The notes below the pieces were generated by a model. That model searched no databases and was not told the DNA's origin. It was given only the letters and a program-made list of their open reading frames with translations. The translations under genes were made by a program, and so were the position numbers. Shown here piece after piece: positions 27,752-35,482 of a DNA stretch of 64,000 nt. Every line of letters begins with the position of its first letter. Positions within the stretch are counted from its first letter, which is position 1. Source of the stretch: Pseudonocardia xinjiangensis (GTDB lineage: Bacteria > Actinomycetota > Actinomycetes > Mycobacteriales > Pseudonocardiaceae); NCBI RefSeq assembly GCF_012911925.1, contig NZ_JAAXKY010000015.1, positions 1 through 64,000 on the forward strand, written 5' to 3'.

Positions 27752-30700
27752 GTGACCACCGAGCTGGCCCTCCTGCCGCGGGTCGCGTTCCGCGGACAGG
27801 AGATCACCGGCCCTCGGCTCCGCGGCCTGATCGCATTGCTCGCCGCCGACCTGCGTACGGGCTGCAGCACCGCCCGGCTCGTGGAGGGACTCTGGCCGGA
27901 CGAGCAGCCGGAGAACCCGACCAAGGCGCTCCAGGTGCTCGTCTCGCGTACCCGCGCCCTGCTGGGCGCCGGCGTCATCGCCAGCACACCGACCGGCTAC
28001 CGGCTGTCCCTCGGCGAGGACCAGGTCGACGCATCGGCGCTGCTGCTGAACGCGTCGGCGAGCGCTCAGCACGCCCGGGCCGGCGACCACGCCGCCGCAC
28101 TGGCGCAGGCGGAGGCGGGACTCGCGCTGTGGGAGGGCCGCACCGACGGCGACGCGATGACGGACGATCCGGTGTCGGCCCTGCGCGCCGAGCGCCTGCC
28201 GACGTACCGGGCGTTGGTGCGGGCCAGGGCACTGGCGCTCGCCCGGGTGGCCCGGCACGCCGACGCGCTCGACGGGCTCGCCCGGCTCGCCGTGGAGCGG
28301 CCGCGGGACGAGGAGGTGCTGCTGGAGCTGCTGCGCTGCGAGGCGGCCACGGCCGGACCCTCGGCGGCCCTGGCCCGGTTCGACGCCTACCGCCGCGGGC
28401 TGCGCGAGGAGCTCGGAACCGACCCCGGCCCGGCGCTGCAGGCCCTCCACCAGCAGCTCCTGCAGGGCCAGGCGCCCGCGGTCCGGCACGGGGTCGTGCA
28501 CGAGCCCAACGCGTTGCTCGGCCGCGACGACGACGTCGTCGCGGTGGCCACTCTGCTGCGGACGTCCCGCGTGACCTCGATCGTCGGACCGGGCGGCCTC
28601 GGCAAGACGCGGCTCGCGCACGTCGTGAGCCGGCAGGCGGAGCAGCGCGTCGTGCACTTCGTCGGGCTGGCCGGCGTCGCGACGGACGACGACGTGGCCG
28701 CCGAGGTTGCCTCGGTGCTCGACGTCCGCGAGTCGCGGCGAGCGCCGTTCGCGCATCGCACCCTCCAGCCGGATCTGCTCAGCGGCCTCCTCGGCGCTCT
28801 GGGGACCGGGCCCGCACTGCTGGTGCTGGACAACTGCGAGCACGTCCTCGACGGCGCCGCCGAGCTCGTACAGGCGCTGGTCTCGATGACCGGCGAGCTG
28901 CGCGTGCTCACCACGAGCCGCGCCCCGCTCGGCCTCTCGTCGGAGTCGGTGTACGCGTTGCCGGAGCTGGACCTGCCGACCATGGTCGAGCTGTTCCGCA
29001 GCCGGGCGCGGGCCGCCCGTCCCGGCGTCGATCTCCCCGCCGCGGCCGTGGTGGAGCTGTGCCGGCACCTCGACGGGCTGCCGCTCGCCGTGGAGCTGGC
29101 CGCTGCCCGGGTGCGGGTGCTGTCGGTCGCCGAGATCGCCCGGCGCCTGGAGGACCGCTTCGCGCTGCTGCAGGGCGGGCCGCGGGACGCACCGCAGCGA
29201 CACCGCACCCTGCACGCCGTGGTGGACTGGAGCTGGAACCTCCTCGACCCCGCTGACCGCACCGCGATGCGCGCGCTGTCGATCTTCCCGGACGGGTTCG
29301 CGGCCGAGGCCGCGGAGCACCTCCTGGGCGGCGACGGCACGCTCGCTGTCCTGGAGGATCTGGTCGACCAGTCGCTGCTGAAGGTCACCGACACGCCGTC
29401 GGGGACGCGTTTCCGCATGCTGGAGACGGTCCGGGAGTTCAGCGCCGCGCGCCGGCACGAGGCAGGCGAGGACGAGCGCGCCGTCGCCGGGCTCCTCGCC
29501 TGGGCCCGCGACTTCGGCATCGCGCAGCACGAGTCGCCGCTGGGCACCGACCCCGTCGGAGCCGCGGCTCGCATCCGGGCCGAGCAGGACAACCTGGTGC
29601 AGGCACTGCGGCTGGGGCTCGCCCGCGGCGACGGCGCGACCGTCGCCGCCGTCACGGCCGTGCTGGCCACCCTGTGGCTCGTCGAGGCCAACCACCCCCG
29701 GCTGGCGGCGCTGGCCGAGGAAACGGCGTGGACCCTGTCGCATTTCCGGCCCGCGCCCGGGCTCGTCGAGGTCACGCGGACGGCTGCCGCGATCTCCGCC
29801 GCGACCACGTTCATGTTGGAAGGACCCCGCGCGGTGCGCGCGCTGGTGGTGCTGCACCGGCTTCCTCCCGCTCCGCCGGACACGCCGATGCGGGCCGTCG
29901 CCGCGGTGCTCCTGCAGGCCCGGGAGCTCTCCGGCCCGGACCGAACGGTGCTCGACGCGATGTCCACCAGCCGCGAGCCGTGCCTCGCCGGGATCGCGAG
30001 CGGCCTTGCCAGCTACGTCCGGCAGCACGAGGGCGATCGCGCGGGCGCCGTCGCGGCCGCCGAACGGATGGTGGCCGCGTTCGAGGGACCGGCGACCCCC
30101 TGGCTCCGGGCGACCGCTCACGCCCGGCTCGCCGAGCTGTTCCTGCAGGAGGAGCGCGGCGCCGAGGTTCGGCACCACCTCGAGGAGGCCTCGCTGCTCG
30201 AGGAGATGGGGCTGTTCGAGACCGGCGTCCGGTGGTCGCAGGTCCTCACCGACCTGCAGCTCGAGGACGTCGACGAGGCAGAACGCCGGTGGAAGGAGGC
30301 GACCGCCGACCTGACGGACGAGACGGCCTCACCGTTCCGGGAGGACCTCATCGCGCGCGCGGAGATCCTGCTCCTCCGGGGCGAGGTCGACGCCGGTCTG
30401 GAGCTCTGGCGCTGCGCGGTCGACCGACTGCGGCATCCCGCGGAGGGGGCCATCGGTGTGGGTCCGTGGCTGGTCGAGGTCCTCGCCGCCACCGTCGTCG
30501 CGCACGCCCGGCACGGCCGGCTCGATCTCGTCGAGGAGATCACCGAGGAGCTGCCGCGGACCCTCACGACGATGCTCGCCCAGCCCGCCGAGCGGCAGCC
30601 GGGCCACTTCGTCGAGCTACCGCTGCACGGTGCGCTCCTGCTGGCGCTGGCGACGGTGGACCTCGATCGTGGACGGCGTCTCGGGGACACCCGCGCGACC

Positions 30701-30904
30701 GCGTCGGGGGTGCGGCTCGTCGCCCTCGCCGAGCGGTTCCACTTCGTACGGACGTTCCAGCCGACGATGTCGTCGGCCCGGGCCCGCGCCGCGGCAGAAC
30801 AGGCCGACGGTCCGGCGTACCTCGACGCGGTGTCGAGGTACGCCGGACTGGGTCGCGACGAGCTGCGGGGAGCCGCCCTTCAGGCACTGGGGGCACGGCC
30901 GTGA
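27752..30904 (+). CDS. SARP/BTAD transcriptional regulator with ATPase domain
   Basis: The 1,050-aa protein has an N-terminal winged helix of the SARP type (FRGQEITGPRLRGLIALLA, LVEGLWPDEQP, LQVLVSRTRALL), a BTAD repeat domain (about 95-240, ending ELGTDPGPAL), an NB-ARC-like ATPase with Walker A GPGGLGKTRL near 280 and LLVLDNCEH, then TPR-like helices. Such AfsR/MalT-like proteins integrate signals to switch on secondary metabolism or export. GTG 27752 sits six bases after TAACCT, so the mRNA may be nearly leaderless. It ends eight bases from the convergent DrrAB-type exporter, which may be its target. Confidence 0.85.
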   Translation: MTTELALLPRVAFRGQEITGPRLRGLIALLAADLRTGCSTARLVEGLWPDEQPENPTKALQVLVSRTRALLGAGVIASTPTGYRLSLGEDQVDASALLLNASASAQHARAGDHAAALAQAEAGLALWEGRTDGDAMTDDPVSALRAERLPTYRALVRARALALARVARHADALDGLARLAVERPRDEEVLLELLRCEAATAGPSAALARFDAYRRGLREELGTDPGPALQALHQQLLQGQAPAVRHGVVHEPNALLGRDDDVVAVATLLRTSRVTSIVGPGGLGKTRLAHVVSRQAEQRVVHFVGLAGVATDDDVAAEVASVLDVRESRRAPFAHRTLQPDLLSGLLGALGTGPALLVLDNCEHVLDGAAELVQALVSMTGELRVLTTSRAPLGLSSESVYALPELDLPTMVELFRSRARAARPGVDLPAAAVVELCRHLDGLPLAVELAAARVRVLSVAEIARRLEDRFALLQGGPRDAPQRHRTLHAVVDWSWNLLDPADRTAMRALSIFPDGFAAEAAEHLLGGDGTLAVLEDLVDQSLLKVTDTPSGTRFRMLETVREFSAARRHEAGEDERAVAGLLAWARDFGIAQHESPLGTDPVGAAARIRAEQDNLVQALRLGLARGDGATVAAVTAVLATLWLVEANHPRLAALAEETAWTLSHFRPAPGLVEVTRTAAAISAATTFMLEGPRAVRALVVLHRLPPAPPDTPMRAVAAVLLQARELSGPDRTVLDAMSTSREPCLAGIASGLASYVRQHEGDRAGAVAAAERMVAAFEGPATPWLRATAHARLAELFLQEERGAEVRHHLEEASLLEEMGLFETGVRWSQVLTDLQLEDVDEAERRWKEATADLTDETASPFREDLIARAEILLLRGEVDAGLELWRCAVDRLRHPAEGAIGVGPWLVEVLAATVVAHARHGRLDLVEEITEELPRTLTTMLAQPAERQPGHFVELPLHGALLLALATVDLDRGRRLGDTRATASGVRLVALAERFHFVRTFQPTMSSARARAAAEQADGPAYLDAVSRYAGLGRDELRGAALQALGARP

Positions 30905-30911
30905 GCCCGCC

Positions 30912-31703
30912 CTACCGGGTCCGTTCCCGGGTGAAGAGCCGCTTCGCCCACAGGTAGCTGGCCAGGGCGATCACCACGCACCAGGCGATCGCGAGCACCG
31001 CGCTGCCACCGGCCGCGCTGCCCGTCAGCAGGGCGCGCAGCGTCTCGATGACCGGGGTGAAGGGCTGGTACTCGGCGAACCAGCGCAGGGCGGCCGGCAT
31101 CGAGTCGGTGGGCACGAACCCACTGCCCAGGAACGGCAGCAGCACCAGGAACATCGGGGTGTTGCTCGCGGTCTCGACGCTCTTCGCGTTGAGGCCCAAC
31201 GCGACCGACAGCCAGGTGAGCGCGAGCGTGAAGAGCACGACCAGACCGAGCGCCCCGAGCAGTCCCCCCACACCCGCGGTGGTCCGGAAGCCGACGAGCA
31301 CGGCGATCGCGAAGACCACCACGATGCCGAGCAGTGTCTGGATCATGCTGCCGACCACGTGGCCGGTGAGCACCGACGCGCGGGAGATGGCCATGGTGCG
31401 GAACCGGTCGATGATGCCCTCGGTCATGTCCATGGAGACCGAGATCGCCGTGCCCTGTGCCGCTGCGGACACCGTCATCGCGAGGACCCCGGGCACCACG
31501 TAGGCGACGTAGTCGGCACGACCGCCGGCCGGGCCGCCGAGCCCGGCCCCGAGGGTGCCTCCGAAGACGTAGACGAACAGCAGCAGGAAGACCACCGGCA
31601 TCCCGATGAGCATCAGGGTCAGCGACGGGTAGCGGACCATGCGGCGCACGTTGCGGCGCAACATCGTCCGCGAGTCACGGGCGGCATAGGCGAGCGTGGT
31701 CAT
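30912..31703 (-). CDS. ABC-2 type exporter permease, DrrB-like
   Basis: The 263-aa protein has six helices and the ABC-2 pattern: RRNVRRMVRYPSLTLMLIGMPVVFLLLFVYVFGGT, the GIIDRFRTMAISRASVLTGHVV coupling segment, and GLNAKSVETASNTPMFLVLLPFLGSGFVP near the end. It is coupled by a four-base overlap to the ATPase upstream. Together they would export a hydrophobic drug or lipid, as DrrAB does for daunorubicin; the substrate is unknown. Confidence 0.9.
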   Translation of the reverse strand: MTTLAYAARDSRTMLRRNVRRMVRYPSLTLMLIGMPVVFLLLFVYVFGGTLGAGLGGPAGGRADYVAYVVPGVLAMTVSAAAQGTAISVSMDMTEGIIDRFRTMAISRASVLTGHVVGSMIQTLLGIVVVFAIAVLVGFRTTAGVGGLLGALGLVVLFTLALTWLSVALGLNAKSVETASNTPMFLVLLPFLGSGFVPTDSMPAALRWFAEYQPFTPVIETLRALLTGSAAGGSAVLAIAWCVVIALASYLWAKRLFTRERTR

Positions 31704-32683
31704 CGGGCAAGCTCCTTCTGCGGCTGCGACTGCGGCTGCTGCTCTTCGGCGGGGCGGCCGGTGAGGGCCAGGAAGACGTCGTCGAGGTCCGGGGTGTGCA
31801 CGGTCAGCTCGTCCACCTCGATGGCTGCCCGGTCCAGCTGGTCGAGCAGAGCGCGCAACGACCGGACGTCCCCGTCACCCGCGACCTGCAGGGTGAGCGC
31901 CTCGTCGTCGCGTGCGGACCCCGCGAAGACCCGAGCGGCGGCGTCGAGCCGCGCGGGATCGGTGAACCGCAGGCTGACGTGTCCGCCGGGCACCATCCGC
32001 TTGAGCTCGGCCGCCGTGCCCTCGGCCACGATCCGTCCGTGGTCGAGGAGCGCGATCCGATCGGCGAGCTGGTCGGCCTCCTCGAGGTACTGGGTGGTGA
32101 GGAAGATCGTCACCCCGCCGGCCACGAGCTCGCGGATGATCTCCCACATCGTGCGGCGGGTGCGCGGGTCCAGCCCGGTGGTCGGCTCGTCGAGGAAGAT
32201 CACGCGCGGGTCCCCGACCAGCGTCATCGCCAGGTCGAGCTTGCGCCGCATCCCTCCGGAGTAGGTGGCGGGCGACTGCCGGGCCGCGTCCCGCAGGTCG
32301 AACCGCTCCAGCAGCCCGGCCACGCGGCGCCGGCCCTCCCCCCGCTCCAGATGGTGCAGGTCGGCCATCAACTGGAGGTTCTCCTCGCCGGTGAGGAGGT
32401 TGTCCACCGCGGAGAACTGTCCCGTCACGCCGATCACGGCCCGTACGGCGTCGGGGTCCCGGGCCAGGTCGTGGCCCGCGATGTGGATCTCGCCGGCGTC
32501 GGCACTGATGAGCGTGGACAGGATCTGGACGGCAGTGGTCTTCCCGGCACCGTTCGGGCCGAGCAGCGAGAAGACCGTTCCCGCCGGGACGCGCAGATCG
32601 ACACCGTCGAGGACGACCTTGTCGCCGAACGACTTGCGCAGTCCGGCCGCCGCGATCGCGGACGGCGATGGTGTGGTGTTCAT
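31700..32683 (-). CDS. ABC exporter ATPase, DrrA-like
   Basis: The 327-aa protein has Walker A GPNGAGKTTAVQIL, the DrrA-family TGQFSAVDNLLTGEENL block, signature YSGGMRRKLDLAMTL, Walker B VIFLDEPTTGLD, and the DrrA-type C-terminal domain with VDELTVHTPDLDDVFLALTG. ATG 32683 follows GAGGGGCC. It energises the DrrB-like permease encoded next. Confidence 0.92.
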   Translation of the reverse strand: MNTTPSPSAIAAAGLRKSFGDKVVLDGVDLRVPAGTVFSLLGPNGAGKTTAVQILSTLISADAGEIHIAGHDLARDPDAVRAVIGVTGQFSAVDNLLTGEENLQLMADLHHLERGEGRRRVAGLLERFDLRDAARQSPATYSGGMRRKLDLAMTLVGDPRVIFLDEPTTGLDPRTRRTMWEIIRELVAGGVTIFLTTQYLEEADQLADRIALLDHGRIVAEGTAAELKRMVPGGHVSLRFTDPARLDAAARVFAGSARDDEALTLQVAGDGDVRSLRALLDQLDRAAIEVDELTVHTPDLDDVFLALTGRPAEEQQPQSQPQKELAR

Positions 32684-32843
32684 CGGCCCCTCGTGTTCCC
32701 GCGTGGCCCTGGTTGCCACGACGACGAGAGCGTGCGGCCCGGCGAATTCAGCGCGGCTTCACGACGGTTTCAGGACCTTTCCCGCAGGCTGCGCAGCCGG
32801 AATCCGCTGGCACCCGCCGCCGTCCCCCTGACAGCATCGGGCC

Positions 32844-33218
32844 GTGGATCTTGCCGCCTCCGTGCCGACGTTCGTGATCGCGGTGCTCCTGATCTCCGCG
32901 TCGCCGGGGCCGGCGATGGCCTTGATCATGCGACGGGCCGCGCTGCACGGCTTCCGCGGCGCGGTGCCCACCGTGCTCGGCCTGGAGGCCGGGCTCTACG
33001 TGTGGGCGTTGCTCGCGGCCGGCGGCTTCGCCGCACTGGTCGCCGCATCGGAGGTGGCGTACCTCGTGCTGGAGATCGCTTTCTACCTCGCCATCGCCGC
33101 GGGAGTGGCCCGGGCGGGCACCTGGTTCCGGCGGCCGCGAATACGCCGTCGGCTGGAGGCGGTCAGCGGCACCGTCCTGGTGGGCCTGGGCGTGCGGCTG
33201 GCCGTAGCCAGCCGCTGA
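32844..33218 (+). CDS. LysE-family exporter with an internal in-frame deletion
   Basis: The 124-aa product keeps the start of a LysE/RhtB translocator (ISASPGPAMALIMRRAALHGFRGAVPTVLGLEAGLYVWALLAAGGFAALVAAS) and the end (LAIAAGVARAGTWFRRPRIRRRLEAVSGTVLVGLGVRLAVA). The central block of a normal 205-aa member is missing, including the YLLYLG helix and the FxxGxxxNxxNPK motif. The join is in frame, so this is a real deletion, not a read error. It would have about three helices instead of six, and may be dead or act as a dimer. GTG 32844 start. Confidence 0.7.
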   Translation: MDLAASVPTFVIAVLLISASPGPAMALIMRRAALHGFRGAVPTVLGLEAGLYVWALLAAGGFAALVAASEVAYLVLEIAFYLAIAAGVARAGTWFRRPRIRRRLEAVSGTVLVGLGVRLAVASR

Positions 33219-33253
33219 GCGCGGTCGGCCCGGTTCGTGGGATCTTCTTCCTG

Positions 33254-34033
33254 ATGAGTGAATCAGACAAATCAGTCAGCGAGTCCGAGAGCTACGACCT
33301 GGCCTTCCGGGTTCTGCACAAGAGCCGCCTGGTACGGGAGCTCTGGGCCCGAGCGCTGGGCGACCAGTACCCGGCAGAGGTCGACCCCTTCAGCTCGTGC
33401 TGCTGGTGGCTGCTCGGGCAGGTGGTGGCCGGCCTCCGGCTGAAGCCGGACGACACCCTCCTCGATCTCGGGTGTGGCCGCGGCGGTCCTGGCCTGTGGC
33501 TCGCCCGGGCCCTGTCCGCCCGCCTGGTCGGAGTCGACTTGAGTCCGGTCGCGATCGAGCTGGCGGGGGCGCGGTCACCGCGGTTCCTCGCCGAGGGCCG
33601 GGCCTCGTTCCGGGTCGGCGAGTTCGACTCCACCGGGCTGGCAGCCGGCAGCGCTCAGGGCGCGGTGAGCATCGACGCGTTGCCCTTCGCTCCCGACCGC
33701 GCCGCAGCGCTGCGTGAGGTCCACCGCCTTCTCACGCCCGGCGGGCGCCTGGTCTTCACCGCGGCGCAGAACCGGGCCGTGGTGCCCGGCACTCCCGACT
33801 CGTGGGACCACCTGCTCGACGACGCCGGCTTCGATCTCGAGGCACGCATGCCCAACGCGTTCCACCACGAGCACTGGCGTCGGCTCTACGGGTTGTGGCG
33901 TGAGCACGCCGACGACCTCCGGGCAGAGCTCGGCGAGATGGTCGCGAACGGTCTTCTCACCGAGGCAGCCGGTGCGGACCGCCTCGACGAGCAGGATGCG
34001 CTCCTCTTCGTGGCTCGGCGACGCGACGGCTGA
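33254..34033 (+). CDS. Class I SAM-dependent methyltransferase
   Basis: The 259-aa protein has motif I LLDLGCGRGGPGLWLA near residue 71, VGVDLSPVAIELA, and a later SIDALPFAPDRAAALREVHRLLTPGGRLVF, all typical of Methyltransf_11/25. The substrate is unknown. ATG 33254 has no strong ribosome binding site (GGGATCTTCTTCCTG). The gene stands alone, converging on the molybdenum-hydroxylase operon. Confidence 0.85.
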   Translation: MSESDKSVSESESYDLAFRVLHKSRLVRELWARALGDQYPAEVDPFSSCCWWLLGQVVAGLRLKPDDTLLDLGCGRGGPGLWLARALSARLVGVDLSPVAIELAGARSPRFLAEGRASFRVGEFDSTGLAAGSAQGAVSIDALPFAPDRAAALREVHRLLTPGGRLVFTAAQNRAVVPGTPDSWDHLLDDAGFDLEARMPNAFHHEHWRRLYGLWREHADDLRAELGEMVANGLLTEAAGADRLDEQDALLFVARRRDG

Positions 34034-34040
34034 TCCCCGC

Positions 34041-34550
34041 TCAGTCCTCGGCGGTCCCGTTCTCCTGGCGCGTGCCGTCCTTGCCGTACACGCGCAGCAC
34101 CGCGCGCCGGATGCCCTCGTAGCCCGTGCAGCGGCACAGGTTCGAGGCCAGCAGCCCGTCCAGGCGTTCGGGATCCTCGGCGATGGTGGGGTCCTCCTGC
34201 AGGGCGCCGACCACCAGCATCACGAAACCGGCTGTGCAGAACCCGCACTGCAGGCCGTGTTCGGCGGAGATCGCCTCCTGGAAGGCGTGGAGTTCGCCGT
34301 CCGCCGTCAGCCCCTCGACCGTCCGGATGTCGCGGCCGGCGCACTGCACCGCGAACATGAGGCAGGAACGCACCCCCTCGCCGTCGACCAGGACGGTGCA
34401 GGATCCGCACACGCCGTGCTCGCAGCCGAGCTTGGTGCCGGTGAGGTCGCAGTCCTCGCGCAGCACGTCGGCCAGCAGCCGTCGTGGCTCGACCGTGACA
34501 TCGTAGGGCGTCTCGTTGACCGTGAGCCGTACCGGGATCCGCCCTGTCAT
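34041..34550 (-). CDS. [2Fe-2S] small subunit of a molybdenum hydroxylase (CoxS-like)
   Basis: The 169-aa protein has the plant-ferredoxin cluster CEHGVCGSC...C near residues 43-63 and the C-terminal helical cluster QCGFCTAG and CRCTGY. It passes electrons between the Mo cofactor and FAD. ATG 34550 overlaps the medium-subunit stop by four bases. Gene order on this strand is large-medium-small, unlike the usual coxMSL or coxSLM orders. Confidence 0.92.
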   Translation of the reverse strand: MTGRIPVRLTVNETPYDVTVEPRRLLADVLREDCDLTGTKLGCEHGVCGSCTVLVDGEGVRSCLMFAVQCAGRDIRTVEGLTADGELHAFQEAISAEHGLQCGFCTAGFVMLVVGALQEDPTIAEDPERLDGLLASNLCRCTGYEGIRRAVLRVYGKDGTRQENGTAED

Positions 34551-35482
34551 CGTGCCTCCCAGCCGTCGTGTCCGTCGCGGCCCGCGCCGCTGAAGAAGTC
34601 CGCGCTCTCGCTGTCCTCGCGGGCCTGCACCAGCGCGCGCCGGACGAGCACGCCGATCACGTGCCGCCGGTACTCGACGCCGGCGTGCGGCTCGGAGAGT
34701 GGGTCGGCGCCCGCTGCGGCCAGGGCGGCGGCCTGGGCGAAGACGTCGGGCTCGGGCTCTCTGCCGACCAGATGGCGCTCGGCCTCGTGCGCGCGCACCG
34801 GCCGGTCGGCCGCCCCGGCCAGCCCCAGGCGGGCCTCGACGATCACCCCGTCCCGCAGTGTCAGCACGGCGACCACCGCGACCTGGGCGAAGCTGGCGTG
34901 CGTGCGGTGCTGCTCGCAGAAGCCGACGCCGACCGTGCCGGTCTCCGCCCCCGGAAGCAGCGGCAGCCGTACCGACGTCAGGATCTCGTCCGGTTGCCGC
35001 GCGGTGCGGAAGGGGCCGAGGAAGAACTCGCCCGCACCCACCAGGCGGCTGCCCGCCGGCCCGGTCAGCTCGATCCCGGCATCCAGGGCCACGGCCGTGG
35101 CGCACCACTCGGAGACCGGGTTGGCCCATGCCAGGCTGCCGGCCATGGTGCCCCTCGCCCGGACCGGCGGATGCGCGATGAGCGGGCTGACCCGGCTCAG
35201 CAGCCGACCCAGCGCCCCCGGCGCCACGGTGGGCGTCTCGAAGGCGCGGTGCCGGGCGAGGGCACCGACTCGCAGCGCGTCGCCGTCCGCGGTGATCGTG
35301 TCCAGCTCGCGTACGTTGTTGATGTCGACCAGCAGCGCGGGACGCTCGCGGCGGTAGTGCATCTCGAGCACGAGGCTCTGGCCGCCGGCCAGCACCCGGG
35401 CCGTCTCCGGCCGCTCGGCGAGCGCGGTGACGGCGTCGGACAGCTCCGCCGGGGCGGTGTAGTCGAAGGGTGCCGGCTTCAT
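34547..35482 (-). CDS. FAD-binding medium subunit (CoxM-like)
   Basis: The 311-aa protein carries the FAD domain of the CODH/xanthine dehydrogenase medium subunit: VLAGGQSLVLEMHYR near residue 30 and ISHPPVRARGTMAGSLAWANP-type text (IAHPPVRARGTMAGSLAWANP) near 105. It lies between the large and small subunit genes and overlaps both by four bases, so all three are made together as an LMS complex. Confidence 0.92.
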   Translation of the reverse strand: MKPAPFDYTAPAELSDAVTALAERPETARVLAGGQSLVLEMHYRRERPALLVDINNVRELDTITADGDALRVGALARHRAFETPTVAPGALGRLLSRVSPLIAHPPVRARGTMAGSLAWANPVSEWCATAVALDAGIELTGPAGSRLVGAGEFFLGPFRTARQPDEILTSVRLPLLPGAETGTVGVGFCEQHRTHASFAQVAVVAVLTLRDGVIVEARLGLAGAADRPVRAHEAERHLVGREPEPDVFAQAAALAAAGADPLSEPHAGVEYRRHVIGVLVRRALVQAREDSESADFFSGAGRDGHDGWEAR

